NCBI GenBank assembly: GCA_964647905.1
Contig: CAZYJR010000020.1
Location: 3,389 to 67,388, forward strand
Direction: 5' to 3'
Source: CAZYJR01 sp964647905
Lineage (GTDB): Bacteria; Desulfobacterota; DSM-4660; Desulfatiglandales; HGW-15
DNA: 64,000 nt
Shown: positions 1-9,208 of the stretch, one piece after another
Layout of the letters: each line of letters opens with the position of its first letter
Numbering within the stretch: position 1 is the first letter of the stretch
Notes under the pieces: generated by a model
Databases searched by the model: none
Told to the model about the DNA's origin: nothing
The model's input: only the letters and a program-made list of their open reading frames with translations
Made by a program: the position numbers and the translations under genes

Positions 1-74
1 ACCACGGCGATGATGGCGATCAATACCTTGATCAGGTACGACTTGGCGTGCTTCCTCATCAGGCTCAGCAGCAT
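1..74 (-). CDS. PpiD/SurA-type peptidyl-prolyl isomerase, N-terminal 24 codons only
   Basis: Only the beginning of the gene is in the window; it continues past base 1. The visible peptide starts MLLSLMRKHAKSYLIKVLIA and runs straight into a hydrophobic stretch. A short basic LMRKHAKSYLIK segment followed by one inner-membrane helix is the characteristic start of PpiD-like foldases with a SurA N-domain. These are anchored in the inner membrane and help newly exported proteins fold. A GGGAGAGGG ribosome-binding site lies just upstream of the ATG at base 74. The identity rests on this short signature, so any other membrane-anchored protein with a similar start is possible. Confidence 0.6.
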   Translation of the reverse strand, partial: MLLSLMRKHAKSYLIKVLIAIIAV

Positions 75-291
75 GAGTGTTCCCTCTCCCTGAATAATTG
101 CGTGACCGCGTAGGCTAGCATGATACTCGGGTGGTGTCCAATACTATCTCCGCGGAAACCCCCGTCTTGGCGGGGCGCGCCGGGTTGACTGAGACGGGGG
201 CCTCTGGTAGCTTCCGGTTGAGCGGACGGCGGGAGAGAGGCTTTTCCCGGCCGGATCGCCATTGCATCGGGTTCAACTAGGGGGACTGCAG

Positions 292-1473
292 GTGGCTCGT
301 ACCGCGACCGGATTGGACCGGGTGGGGGACAAGGGGCCGGAGTTGGGTCTGGACGGCCTGAGGCTTGGTCTGTTGTGCAATCAGGCCTCGGTGGATTCCC
401 ACCTCCGCCCGGCCCCGGCCGTTGTCGGCAAGGCCTTTCCGGGCCGCCTCAAGGCCCTTTTCGGCCCCCAGCACGGCTACGGGGGCGAGGACCAGGACAA
501 CATGGTCGAGACCGCCCACTCCTACGCCCCGGCTTACGGGGTCCCTGTCTTCAGTCTCTACTCTGAAGATCGTGCCCCCCGACCCTGGATGCTGGAGGAG
601 ATCGACGTCCTCCTGGTGGACGTCCAGGACGTGGGTGCCAGGGTATATACCTTTGCCTCCACCCTGCTCCAGTGCCTCAAGGCGGTCTCCCCGGCCGGCA
701 AGAGGATCGTGGTGCTGGACCGCCCAAATCCGTTGGGTGGGAGGATCGTGGAAGGCAATCTCCTCTCACCCGAGCTGTACTCCTTTGTGGGGCCCTGCCG
801 CCTGCCCATGCGCCACGGCATGACCATTGGGGAGATGGCGATCATGTTCAACCGGGTCTTCGGGCTGGAGGCTGACCTGGAGGTAATACCCATGGCCGGA
901 TGGGAGCGTTGGATGCAGTGGGAAGATACCGGATTGCGGTGGATAATGCCCTCCCCGAACATGCCCTGGCCCGGGACCGCCCGCGTCTACCCGGGGCAGG
1001 TCCTGTGGGAAGGCACCAACGTATCCGAGGGCCGGGGCACTTGTCGCCCCTTTGAGCTCTTTGGTGCGCCCTTCATTGACCCCCTTCGCTTGATGAGGCT
1101 CTTGCCGCCCGGGGCACTCAAGGGCTGTGTCTTGCAGGATTTCTCCTTTCGTCCTACCTTTCACAAATGGGAAGGGCGAATCTGCAAGGGGTTCTTCATC
1201 CATGTCCTTGATCGGGAGGAATTCAGGCCGTACTCCACCGCCCTGGCGCTTTTGGGCGCCGTAATACGGGAACATGGGGATCAATTCCAGTGGCGGGACC
1301 CTCCGTACGAGTACGAGTACGAGCGCCTCCCCATAGACTTGATCTTGGGAGACAGCAGCCTCCGGGTCTCACTGGAATCCGGGGCCGACCCCATTGGGCT
1401 GATCGAGGACCATCAGGGCCGGCTAATGGACTTCTTGGAGCAGTGGGAGCCCTATCTCATTTATCCAGCTTGA
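292..1473 (+). CDS. NamZ-like (DUF1343) exo-beta-N-acetylmuramidase family protein
   Basis: A 393-residue protein of the DUF1343 family. Characterised members (NamZ) cleave terminal N-acetylmuramic acid from peptidoglycan fragments. Visible family features are the N-terminal Rossmann-like part with LGLLCNQAS, the GPQHGYGGEDQDN motif, the segment DVLLVDVQDVGARVYTF, the VVLDRPNPLGG motif, and the second half beginning MPSPNMPWPGTARVYPG with WEGTNVSEGRGT. I chose the GTG at 292 because AGGGGG precedes it at normal spacing; an in-frame TTG at 262 has no good site. I see no clear signal peptide, so the compartment is uncertain. No muropeptide-recycling partners are adjacent. Confidence 0.85.
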   Translation: MARTATGLDRVGDKGPELGLDGLRLGLLCNQASVDSHLRPAPAVVGKAFPGRLKALFGPQHGYGGEDQDNMVETAHSYAPAYGVPVFSLYSEDRAPRPWMLEEIDVLLVDVQDVGARVYTFASTLLQCLKAVSPAGKRIVVLDRPNPLGGRIVEGNLLSPELYSFVGPCRLPMRHGMTIGEMAIMFNRVFGLEADLEVIPMAGWERWMQWEDTGLRWIMPSPNMPWPGTARVYPGQVLWEGTNVSEGRGTCRPFELFGAPFIDPLRLMRLLPPGALKGCVLQDFSFRPTFHKWEGRICKGFFIHVLDREEFRPYSTALALLGAVIREHGDQFQWRDPPYEYEYERLPIDLILGDSSLRVSLESGADPIGLIEDHQGRLMDFLEQWEPYLIYPA

Positions 1474-1515
1474 CGGGCGGCTGAGGTCCGCAATAGGGCT
1501 CGCCGGCATTTACGG

Positions 1516-1686
1516 CTACCTGCTTTGCTCGCCGCTGATCCACTTGTCTATGGCTTCCTTGTCGAACCTCCACACTCTCCCGATACGAATGGCCGGGATC
1601 TTTCCTTCTGCAGCATATTTGCATATTGTTATTTCGTGAAGTTTTAAGTATTTAGCAAGCTCTTTGGTCGTCATTATTTCTGGCAT
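1516..1686 (-). CDS. Small excisionase/MerR-type helix-turn-helix protein (56 aa)
   Basis: A 56-residue ORF that starts at an ATG (base 1686) preceded by AAGGAGC and ends at TAG (1516-1518). The protein reads MTTKELAKYLKLHEITICKY, then AAEGKIPAIRIGRVWRF and DKEAIDKWIS. That is the complete HTH_17 / excisionase-family DNA-binding domain and little else. Such proteins bind DNA as small winged helices and often act as excisionases or local regulators. It is transcribed divergently from the nuclease gene, with about 40 bases between the two starts, so it could regulate that gene. No integrase is nearby, which argues against a phage excisionase still in its element. Confidence 0.85.
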   Translation of the reverse strand: MPEIMTTKELAKYLKLHEITICKYAAEGKIPAIRIGRVWRFDKEAIDKWISGEQSR

Positions 1687-1726
1687 ATTAAGCTCCTTAC
1701 TATATCATCGACTGGAGATGGCGCAG

Positions 1727-2401
1727 ATGGCGAAATTAAGTATCATTATATATAATTCCCAAAAACAGCAAAGTCAACAAAAACCTGGTGCACTACTCGT
1801 GGCCTTGCTGCTCCTGGCCCTGGCGGCGCCCCCCGCCTTTTCGGCCGGCGCCTTCAGGGTGGATTTCGTGTGCGACGGGGACACGGTGATCCTCGAGTCC
1901 GGGGAGACCGTCAGGTACATAGGGATCGACGCGCCCGAAATGGGAGACGAGGAGGTCCCGCCGGAGTTCCTCGCCCGGGAGTCCAGGGACTTTAACCGAA
2001 GCCTGGTGGCCGGGCGTCCGATCCGGCTGGAGTTCGACCAAGAGAGGCGGGACCGCTACGGCCGACTGCTTGCATATCTTTATCCTGAGGACGGGGGCAT
2101 GGTCAATCTGCTGCTGGTGAGAAGGGGGCTTGCCCGCGTGCTGGTGACCCCGCCCAATACGGCCCGCGCGCGGTCTCTCTTGGAGGCCCAGCGCAGGGCC
2201 ATGAGGGCCGGGGTAGGTTTGTGGGGCCGGCCGGCTGAATCGGGAGGCGGTCCATATGTGGGGAGCAGAAGGTCCTATAGGTTCCATCGCCCCGGCTGTC
2301 CTTACGGCATGCGTATACGGGAGAGAAACCGGATCAAGTTCGAGAGCCGCAGGGATGCGTTTTGGGAGGGCTTCAGTCCCTGCAGAAAATGCATGCCTTG
2401 A
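1727..2401 (+). CDS. Secreted staphylococcal-nuclease-like (SNase) protein with C-terminal Cys domain
   Basis: A 224-residue protein with an N-terminal hydrophobic signal (LLVALLLLALAAPPAFSAG) and an SNase (thermonuclease) fold. The catalytic set is present: DGDTV for calcium binding, RYIGIDAPEM carrying the catalytic Arg, Asp and Glu, and RDRYGRLLAYLY carrying the second Arg. It should hydrolyse DNA or RNA outside the cytoplasm. The last ~45 residues (YVGSRRSYRFHRPGC...SPCRKCMP) look like the Ada-type zinc-binding tail often found on bacterial SNases. ATG 1727 was chosen because GGAG lies 8 bases upstream; the ATG at 1718 sits directly on that site. Confidence 0.85.
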   Translation: MAKLSIIIYNSQKQQSQQKPGALLVALLLLALAAPPAFSAGAFRVDFVCDGDTVILESGETVRYIGIDAPEMGDEEVPPEFLARESRDFNRSLVAGRPIRLEFDQERRDRYGRLLAYLYPEDGGMVNLLLVRRGLARVLVTPPNTARARSLLEAQRRAMRAGVGLWGRPAESGGGPYVGSRRSYRFHRPGCPYGMRIRERNRIKFESRRDAFWEGFSPCRKCMP

Positions 2402-2488
2402 CCGGATCGGACAGGGCCTTGACTGCCCGGCGGCCGGGGTCTATAACCCGAGTCCAGTCAAGCCGTTGCATTACCCGGGACGTTGAGC

Positions 2489-4774
2489 ATGAAACCACTT
2501 CTGCGCTTCAAGCTGAAAAACCCCAGGCTGAGCATGGCCGGGAAGAGGCTCTTTTTTTATGCCTTGATCGGAGTCATAGCCGGGCTGGGATCCGTGGTCT
2601 TTCACTACCTCTGCCAGTTGGGGGCGTACGGGTTCATGGAGCTCTTGGCCGGTTACCGGCCGCCCGACCCTGCCGGGGAGGCCCATCTCTTCCCTCCCTC
2701 AGGGGTGCCTTTCCGGCGCTGGATGCTGCTCTTCCTGCCCGCCATCGGGGGGCTGATCAGCGGTTGGCTGGTCTATACCTTCGCCCCGGAAGCGGAAGGG
2801 CACGGAACCGATGCGGCCATCGATGCATACCACAACCGAGGCGGGGCCATCCGCAGCCGAATACCGATCATCAAGACCTTGGCCTCGGCCGTGACGCTCA
2901 CCTCGGGCGGCTCTGGGGGCAGGGAGGGCCCCATCGCCCAGATAGGGGCGGGGTTCGGCTCCTTTTTGGCCACCAGGCTTAATCTTTCAGACCGGGATCG
3001 CAGGATCATGATGGCGGCGGGCATGGGAGCCGGGGTGGGCAGCATTTTCCGAGCCCCGCTGGCAGGGGCGCTTTTCGCCGCCGAGGTCCTCTACAAGGAG
3101 CCGGAGTTCGAGAGCGAGGTGATCATACCAGCGGGCATCTCATCGGTGGTGGCCTACTGCATATTCTGCCTGGTCTTCGGATGGGGATCACTCTTCCAGA
3201 CCGAGCACTTCGTTTTCCGCAATCCCCTGGAGTTGGGTCCATACGTGGTCCTCGCCTTTGTGCTGGCAGGCGGCGGCTTCCTATACGTAAAGGCCTTCTA
3301 CGGGGTTCAGCGCTTCTTCGCGCGGAAGATCCCCCTGCCCAACCACCTTAAGCCCGCCCTGGGAGGGCTCTTCACAGGGCTGATCGGTTTCTTCCTCCCA
3401 CAGACCCTGGCCTTCGGCTATGGGTTCGCCCAGATGGCCCTGGACAACCAACTCCCCTGGCTGTTTCTCATGGGGTTGGCCTTTGGAAAGATACTGACCA
3501 CGTCCTTTTCCATCGGTTCAGGGGGTAGCGGGGGTGTGTTCGGTCCCTCGGTGGTAATCGGCGGCGCCTTCGGCGGTGCTGTGGGCCGGATGTTCAACGC
3601 CTTGATGCCCGGCGTGGTCACCCACCCGGGCGCCTTTGTGGTGGTCGGAATGGCGGGCTTTTTCGCCGCGGTCTCCAACACGCCCATTTCGACCATCATA
3701 TTCGTGAGCGAGATGACCAACTCATATCATCTCCTCCTGCCCAGCCTCCTGGTGTGCTCACTGGCATACCTCCTGTCCCGGAACTGGACCATCTATGAGA
3801 AGCAGGTACCCTCCAAAATAGATTCCAACGCACACCTCGGGGAGTTCTTCGTGGATGTGTTGGGCAGCATACGGGTGGAGGAGCTGATGCCTCAGGTACG
3901 CAAGGTGGAGACAGTGCCTGAGGACATGACTTTCAGCGCCTTCAGGCGCGTTTTCAGCTCCACCCAGCAGCACTACTTCCCTGTGGTGGACAAGGATGGA
4001 AAGCTCTCAGGGATTTTTTCCATCAACGACATAAGGAGCGTGCTCTTCAACCAGGAGATCGGCGACCTGGTGTTGATGAAGGATATAGCCAACACCGAGA
4101 TCATCTCCACAACGCCCAGCGAGGACTTGAACGAGGTCCTGAAGAAGTTCACAGTACGCAACCTCCACAGGCTGCCCGTGGTGCGGGACGAGGACCCTCG
4201 TGAGTTCCTGGGCATGCTGGACCGGCGCGAGGTGATCCAATACTACAACAGTCGTGTGGAAGAGATCAAGGCCGGCAGGCATCGCATAAGCGTGGATTCG
4301 GACAGGGAGGTCTCCCTGCTCAAGAACGTAGCCGTGGGTGAGGCCATGAATACCCTGTGCGAGACCATACGCGAGGACATGCCCGGCGACGCCCTCAGGG
4401 ACTTTTTCTACCGATCCAAGCACAGGAGCTTCCCGGTGGTGGACCAAGCGGGCCGCCTGGTCGGGGTCATTTCCTTCTCAGACGTGGAAAGGCTTCCCTT
4501 GAGCGGCGAGGTGCGCGGCCTGACCGCCAGGGAGTTCGCCACCAAGAATGTGGTCACGGTGAGGCGGGAAGACAGCCTCTTCCTGGCCCTGAGCCGCATC
4601 AGCCAAGGGGACTTCTCCATCGTTCCGGTGATCGACGGACCCGCCTCCAGGAGGGTCTTGGGGGTGGTGAGCCGCAGGGACATCGTTGCCGGGTATGAAA
4701 AGGCCCTGCTGGGGTCCGGCTTTCCCAAGAGGATAAAGGGCCGGGATAAGCAACAGGCCGCCGGAGGACTCTAG
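2489..4774 (+). CDS. ClC-family chloride channel/antiporter with C-terminal CBS domains
   Basis: A 761-residue membrane protein. The first ~430 residues hold the ClC core. GSGGREGPIAQIGAGFGS contains the GREGP motif whose glutamate is the gating glutamate in ClC proteins, and GSGGSGGVFGPS is the second anion-binding loop. The C-terminal part holds two pairs of CBS-like segments; pieces such as HYFPVVDKDGKLSGIFSINDIR and SFPVVDQAGRLVGVISFSDVE are typical and probably bind nucleotides to regulate gating. Family members move chloride across the inner membrane as channels or H+/Cl- exchangers. The ATG at 2489 lacks a strong ribosome-binding site; a TTG at 2483 is possible. It converges on cpoB, and the stop codons overlap. 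Confidence 0.92.
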   Translation: MKPLLRFKLKNPRLSMAGKRLFFYALIGVIAGLGSVVFHYLCQLGAYGFMELLAGYRPPDPAGEAHLFPPSGVPFRRWMLLFLPAIGGLISGWLVYTFAPEAEGHGTDAAIDAYHNRGGAIRSRIPIIKTLASAVTLTSGGSGGREGPIAQIGAGFGSFLATRLNLSDRDRRIMMAAGMGAGVGSIFRAPLAGALFAAEVLYKEPEFESEVIIPAGISSVVAYCIFCLVFGWGSLFQTEHFVFRNPLELGPYVVLAFVLAGGGFLYVKAFYGVQRFFARKIPLPNHLKPALGGLFTGLIGFFLPQTLAFGYGFAQMALDNQLPWLFLMGLAFGKILTTSFSIGSGGSGGVFGPSVVIGGAFGGAVGRMFNALMPGVVTHPGAFVVVGMAGFFAAVSNTPISTIIFVSEMTNSYHLLLPSLLVCSLAYLLSRNWTIYEKQVPSKIDSNAHLGEFFVDVLGSIRVEELMPQVRKVETVPEDMTFSAFRRVFSSTQQHYFPVVDKDGKLSGIFSINDIRSVLFNQEIGDLVLMKDIANTEIISTTPSEDLNEVLKKFTVRNLHRLPVVRDEDPREFLGMLDRREVIQYYNSRVEEIKAGRHRISVDSDREVSLLKNVAVGEAMNTLCETIREDMPGDALRDFFYRSKHRSFPVVDQAGRLVGVISFSDVERLPLSGEVRGLTAREFATKNVVTVRREDSLFLALSRISQGDFSIVPVIDGPASRRVLGVVSRRDIVAGYEKALLGSGFPKRIKGRDKQQAAGGL

Positions 4775-5643
4775 TCCAGGGCCTCCAGCTTTTTCGCCGC
4801 CAACTTCGCCTCGTTGGAGTCGGGGAAATCCTTGGTGATCTTCTTCAACAAGAGCCGGGCGCTGGTCTTGTCCTCTATCTCCAAGAACGCCACTGCCTGC
4901 CGGTACATGGCGTTCGCCACCTTGTTCCCTTTCGGGTAATCCTTTATCACCTTTTGATAAGAGAGGATGGCCTGTTCGAACTGCTCCATGGCCATGTGGC
5001 ATTCACCGATCCAGAAATGGGCGTTGTCCGCCCTGTCAGACTCGGGGTGGCGCTCCAGGAATGTCTTGAAGGCGGCCATTGCCTCTTCGTAGCGCTTGTC
5101 GCCGAAAAGCGAGCGAGCGCGCTCATAGAGCTCCTCTTCGCCCGAGGGGAGTGTCTCCTCGGGCGGCGCGGGTTCAGGAGCAGCCCCCGGCCCGGGCGCC
5201 GGGGCGAGCTCCGGGGGAGCGAGGGGCCTCTCTCCTTCGGGGGCTTCCAGCCCCAGGTATGCCTGCTGCTGGCGCACCATGCCTTCGAGGGTCCGGATTT
5301 CACTGGAGAGCGCTTCGACCTCCCCCTTCAGGGCGTCCAGTCGGCTGAGGTCCTCCTCCACGATCCGCTTCAGCAAATGCGCGTTGTCCTCGCTCCTGCC
5401 AGATATCCGGCTGACCTCCTCCTTTACTTGATTCGTCTCCAGCCGCAACTGGGCTTGGTTGGCCTCCATGGTCTCCAGGCGGGAGGGAAGGTCGCTTCCC
5501 GCCGTCTCCTGCAAGTCCGAGACCTTTTGGTTGAGCGAGTTGATCTGGCGGTTGAAGTACGCCATTTCCCGGTCGTACGTGCAGGAGCAAAAGACGAGGG
5601 AGACGGCGAAAATCAGTAACAGCCACTTCGGATATTTCATCAT
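4771..5643 (-). CDS. cpoB: CpoB/YbgF, Tol-Pal system lipoprotein with coiled coil and TPRs
   Basis: A 290-residue exported protein and the last gene of the Tol-Pal operon. The signal peptide ends in LVFCSC, a plausible but non-canonical lipobox. It is followed by a coiled coil (roughly residues 28-115) and a Pro/Ala-rich linker. The C-terminal part (about 165-290) contains three tetratricopeptide repeats (for example ARSLFGDKRYEEAMAAFKTF and NAHFWIGECHMAMEQFEQAI). CpoB trimerises through the coiled coil and coordinates outer-membrane constriction with septal peptidoglycan synthesis. The reading frame starts MMK, so the start may be 5643 or 5640. Confidence 0.92.
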   Translation of the reverse strand: MMKYPKWLLLIFAVSLVFCSCTYDREMAYFNRQINSLNQKVSDLQETAGSDLPSRLETMEANQAQLRLETNQVKEEVSRISGRSEDNAHLLKRIVEEDLSRLDALKGEVEALSSEIRTLEGMVRQQQAYLGLEAPEGERPLAPPELAPAPGPGAAPEPAPPEETLPSGEEELYERARSLFGDKRYEEAMAAFKTFLERHPESDRADNAHFWIGECHMAMEQFEQAILSYQKVIKDYPKGNKVANAMYRQAVAFLEIEDKTSARLLLKKITKDFPDSNEAKLAAKKLEALD

Positions 5644-5748
5644 GTGCTACCCGAAATCGGAGTGCATCCTGGGAGTCCGATGAAGGGGCGACCGGTCCCC
5701 GCCGCCTGTAGGCGGGCGGGGCACCGGCCGGCAAGTTCTCTCCGGTCG

Positions 5749-6336
5749 CTACTTCTTGAAGAGCTTGAACTCGTCTCGGCGGTTCTTGGCCCAGGCATCT
5801 TCGTTGTGCCTGGGATCGGCCGGCCTCTCCTCTCCGTAGCTGATGGTGGTTATCCGGTCTTTGGAGATGCCCAGGCTCATCAGATAATTCTTGGCCGCGT
5901 TGGCCCTCCTCTCGCCCAGAGCGAGGTTGTACTCGTTGGTCCCGCGCTCGTCGCAGTGCCCCTCTATGCGCACTGCGTACTCAGGGTTTTTCTTGAGCCA
6001 CTGCGCCTTCTTCTTCAGGGTCTGCTCGGCCTCGGGCTTTATCTCTGACCTGTCGAAGTCAAAGTAGATGTTCTTGGCCTCAAATGCCTCGATCTCCGAT
6101 TGCTTCCTGCGAAGGGCCTCCGCCTCCGCCTGTCGTTCTTTCTCGCGCTCGGCATAGCCTTCCTCCTTGGCCTTCTTTTCGGCGGCGGCGGCGGCTTCTT
6201 TTTCCTGCGCCGAAGGCTCCTCCGTCACCTGGGCCTGCCCCACACCCACCTGCTTCTTGGCGCACGAGGCGAACAGCACGAGTGAGGAGCATGCGAGAAC
6301 CATTACCATCCAGATCAACACCGATTTCTTCTTCAT
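5749..6336 (-). CDS. pal: Pal, peptidoglycan-associated lipoprotein
   Basis: A 195-residue lipoprotein. The signal peptide ends at VLFASC (modified Cys about residue 25). A Glu/Lys/Ala-rich linker follows, then an OmpA-like domain (IYFDFDRSEIKPEAE ... RIEGHCDERGTNEYNLALGE ... RANAAKNYL) that binds meso-diaminopimelate in peptidoglycan. Anchored in the outer membrane, Pal links it to the cell wall and to TolB. ATG 6336 was chosen because AGGAGGG lies upstream of it; a TTG at 6357 would place that site inside the coding region. It lies between tolB and cpoB, the canonical order. Confidence 0.97.
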   Translation of the reverse strand: MKKKSVLIWMVMVLACSSLVLFASCAKKQVGVGQAQVTEEPSAQEKEAAAAAEKKAKEEGYAEREKERQAEAEALRRKQSEIEAFEAKNIYFDFDRSEIKPEAEQTLKKKAQWLKKNPEYAVRIEGHCDERGTNEYNLALGERRANAAKNYLMSLGISKDRITTISYGEERPADPRHNEDAWAKNRRDEFKLFKK

Positions 6337-6532
6337 CCTCTTGATCCCTCCTGACAAGGTATTGTTACAGTGGAAAGGGCCTGCCGTATTGAGACGGGGT
6401 CGTCACAATAATCGTTAACCTATGGATGTTTACCACTTCCCGGTCCTCGATTCAAGGCTAAAGTGGGGCTCGGAAAACAGCATGTCGGAGAAAAATCCAA
6501 GGATGCCCAGTCCTTTTGACCGCGGCCCGGGT

Positions 6533-7876
6533 TCAGTATGGCGACCAGCTTGGGGAGGTCTGTTCCCCGTCCTGAAAGGTTATTCGTTTCTGGACCCGCC
6601 CGCCCGCTGTCATGATGTACAGGTGATAGCCTCCTTCGCGGTTGGAGGAGAAGGCGATGTAGCGTCCGTCCCGGGACCAACTGGGGTCTTCATTGTTGCC
6701 CCGGCCCTGGGTGAGATTCTGCAGGCCGCTCCCATCGGGATTGATGGTGAATACGTCGAAGCTCCCGTTGTTCATGCCCGAGTAAGCGATCTGGTCCATG
6801 CTGGACCACGAAGGGGAGGTGTTGTACTTGCCCTCGTAAGTCAATCGTCGTTCTTCTCCGGTCTCAAGGTCGTGAACGTAGATTTGGGGGGAACCGGACC
6901 GGTTGGAGACAAACGCGAGCTTGCTCCCGTCCGGGGAATAGGTAGGTGATACGTCTATGCCCCAGTGGTCGGTCAGCCGCTTCAGGATGTTTCCGTTCAG
7001 ATCAATGGTGTAGATGTCCGGATTGTCGCCCCGGCTGAGGGTCAGGGCCAGCCTTTGACCGTCAGCGGCCCAGCAAGCGCCGATATTCAGGCCCTGCCTC
7101 GAAGAGATCCGCCGGTCCTTTCCGGTTTCCATGTCCTTTAGGTAGAGCATGGGACCGCCGTCTCTGTAAGAGTTGTATATCAGTTTTTTCCCGTCCGGCG
7201 ACCACCTGGGCAGCAGCGCTATGCTCCTGTCAAAGGTTATCCGCCTCCTGTTGTGCCCGTCCACATCACAGATGAAAATTTCCTTGTCGCCTTCGTGCCT
7301 GTTCACGTAAGCTATTCTGGAGAGAAACATTCCCTTCTGCCCGGTGAGCAGATGCAGGAGCTCGTTGCTGAGGCGGTGCACCAGCCTGCGGTGGTCGCTC
7401 ACAGCGCCCAGCAGCCGCTTGGAGTAGACCCGCCTGGCCCGAAAGACGTCGTAGAGTCGGACCTCCAGCTCCAACGAATCCCCTATACAGGTATAGGTGC
7501 AGTCGAGCAGGAGCTCCGCCCCTATCACCGACCAGTCCCTGAACCGCACCGAGCCCCGGTCCAGGGCTTCCACCGCCCCCTGGAGAAACGCCTCTTTTTC
7601 AATGGCCAGGAAGTAGCCGCTGAGCTCCAGGTCCCCGGAGGCCACTTGGGCCAGGGTCGAGCCGAGCTCCGGGTGCGCCCCGCCCGCCGAATTGTTCCGG
7701 AACTCCGGCACCGCGATCCTGAGCCGCTCGATCTGCGGGGCGTTTATGTCGATGAAGATCCTAGCCGGACATTCCCTGGGCTGCAGGACCGTTATGAGGC
7801 CGAGCAGGAAAGCGAGGAGAACAAGGCTAGGACCTTCCCAGTTCTTCAAGGGAGAAACGGACTTCGATTTCGTCAT
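6533..7876 (-). CDS. tolB: TolB, periplasmic beta-propeller of the Tol-Pal system
   Basis: A 447-residue periplasmic protein. A signal peptide (about residues 15-38) is followed by an alpha/beta N-domain beginning IDINAPQIERLRIAVPEF. The C-terminal WD40-like beta-propeller carries repeated blades with the motif PRWSPDGKKL / PTYSPDGSKLAFVSNRSG / PSWSRDGRYIAFSSNR. TolB binds Pal and shuttles between Pal and the inner-membrane TolQRA motor. The chosen ATG overlaps the end of the tolA-like gene by about 50 bases and has an AAAGAG site; earlier in-frame starts would only lengthen the overlap. Confidence 0.97.
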   Translation of the reverse strand: MTKSKSVSPLKNWEGPSLVLLAFLLGLITVLQPRECPARIFIDINAPQIERLRIAVPEFRNNSAGGAHPELGSTLAQVASGDLELSGYFLAIEKEAFLQGAVEALDRGSVRFRDWSVIGAELLLDCTYTCIGDSLELEVRLYDVFRARRVYSKRLLGAVSDHRRLVHRLSNELLHLLTGQKGMFLSRIAYVNRHEGDKEIFICDVDGHNRRRITFDRSIALLPRWSPDGKKLIYNSYRDGGPMLYLKDMETGKDRRISSRQGLNIGACWAADGQRLALTLSRGDNPDIYTIDLNGNILKRLTDHWGIDVSPTYSPDGSKLAFVSNRSGSPQIYVHDLETGEERRLTYEGKYNTSPSWSSMDQIAYSGMNNGSFDVFTINPDGSGLQNLTQGRGNNEDPSWSRDGRYIAFSSNREGGYHLYIMTAGGRVQKRITFQDGEQTSPSWSPY

Positions 7877-8714
7877 GGCTCTTTCGATATGCTTCCGGAA
7901 ACGGAGGTAAGGGGTTGGAGCGTTCAATGGCCCGCATGACCGATTCGTCGAATACTTCGTTGGATGAGCTCTTGACAAGCCGGCTCGAGGTTATGGTCCC
8001 GTCCCTTCTGACCAGCAAAAGGACCGTGGCCTCCGGATTGCCCTTGGTCTCCAGAGCAACCGGATACGACCAGTTGCCCGCGATCCACTCGTGGACGCGC
8101 GACTGATAGATCTGTATCAGGGTCCCGGTCAGCCCCCCGCCCCCGGGGCGTGAACCGCCCGCCCGGGACTCCTTTCCGGCCTGGGACCGGAGTTCGGCCA
8201 GCGCACGTTCCAGATGGCTCTGCTCGGGCTTCTCACGCCGGGGTTCCTCCTTTTCCTTTTGCGGCCTGGATAGGACTTCCCTGTCTATTCGGGAAATCGC
8301 CTTGTCAATGAGCTCGGAAGGAGAGGCCTCTGGTTCCTTCTTCACTGGTTTGGGCTTGGTATCCACGGTCCGCTTGGCCACCACAAGGGGCTTTTGCTCC
8401 CTCTTGATTTCCGCGATCCGCCTGGCGGGCTTGGGCTTTTGCACCGCAGCCTTCCGGGGCTTGCTCTCCGCCTCTTCGGCCTCGACAGGGACGGAGGCCT
8501 GGGCCGCCGGCTCCTTGTCGCCGCCGGATGGGAGCTCCACCAGCTCGACTTGGTAGACCTGGTCCCCCGGCGGCCTGCGAATTGACCCGGCGTCCGGGAC
8601 GAAGAGTACCAAGGCGAACAGGACCGCATGGAAGAGAAGTGATACGCCCAACATCGGGCTCCACCTCACGCCTTCCGGATCCGTGGCGCCAGTGTTTGTC
8701 CATTTGCTAGTCAT
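7827..8714 (-). CDS. tolA: TolA/TonB-like energy-transducing protein
   Basis: A 295-residue protein with one N-terminal transmembrane helix (MLGVSLLFHAVLFALVLFV). A long Pro/Lys/Glu-rich periplasmic stalk follows (about residues 55-175). The C-terminal domain (about 205-295) reads YQSRVHEWIAGNWSYPVALE ... ATVLLLVRRDGTI ... SNPLPPFPEAYR, which is the TolA/TonB C-terminal fold. It carries proton-motive force from TolQR to the outer-membrane partners TolB and Pal. Position between tolR and tolB makes TolA the right name rather than TonB. A GGAAAGGG site precedes the ATG. Confidence 0.92.
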   Translation of the reverse strand: MTSKWTNTGATDPEGVRWSPMLGVSLLFHAVLFALVLFVPDAGSIRRPPGDQVYQVELVELPSGGDKEPAAQASVPVEAEEAESKPRKAAVQKPKPARRIAEIKREQKPLVVAKRTVDTKPKPVKKEPEASPSELIDKAISRIDREVLSRPQKEKEEPRREKPEQSHLERALAELRSQAGKESRAGGSRPGGGGLTGTLIQIYQSRVHEWIAGNWSYPVALETKGNPEATVLLLVRRDGTITSSRLVKSSSNEVFDESVMRAIERSNPLPPFPEAYRKSHDEIEVRFSLEELGRS

Positions 8715-8748
8715 ATCCCTTTCCTATACCGCACGAGCGCCCAAGAGA

Positions 8749-9156
8749 TCAGTCCTCGGGTTCGGTCACCATCCCCACCTTATCGATGCCGGCCCGCTTC
8801 AACTCGGCCATAACCCTGATTACGACACCGTACGGCACCTCGCGGTCCGCTCGGATGAGGATCCCCTTGTCTCGGCGGTACTTGGAGATCGTCCTGATCT
8901 TTGATTCCAGATCTTCCAGCCCTATCTTGTCCTGCTCCAGGAAGATCTCCCGGTTCTTCCTTATGGTGAGGAACAGGGGCTCCTCCTTGGTCTTGATGTT
9001 CTTGGTCGTGGTCTGCGGGAGATCCACCTCCAGACCCTGAATCATCATCGGCGCTGTCACCATGAATATTATCAGGAGCACCAGCATCACGTCCACAAAA
9101 GGCGTGACATTGATGTCCGACATGAGCCGCCTTCGGCCTGTTCCGTTGGTGATCAT
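8749..9156 (-). CDS. tolR: TolR (ExbD family)
   Basis: A 135-residue inner-membrane protein. The start MSDINVTPFVDVMLVLLIIF is the diagnostic ExbD/TolR signature. The aspartate in PFVDVML is the proton-path residue within the single transmembrane helix. The periplasmic part ends in GILIRADREVPYGVVIRVM and a short acidic tail. TolR works with TolQ as the proton-driven motor that energises TolA. A GGAGG site lies about 9 bases before the ATG. Confidence 0.96.
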   Translation of the reverse strand: MITNGTGRRRLMSDINVTPFVDVMLVLLIIFMVTAPMMIQGLEVDLPQTTTKNIKTKEEPLFLTIRKNREIFLEQDKIGLEDLESKIRTISKYRRDKGILIRADREVPYGVVIRVMAELKRAGIDKVGMVTEPED

Positions 9157-9208
9157 AGCTCGATCCTCCGAGCCGGGCCCGTGTGGTTCCGGGGCCGGGA
9201 CCCGGTTT

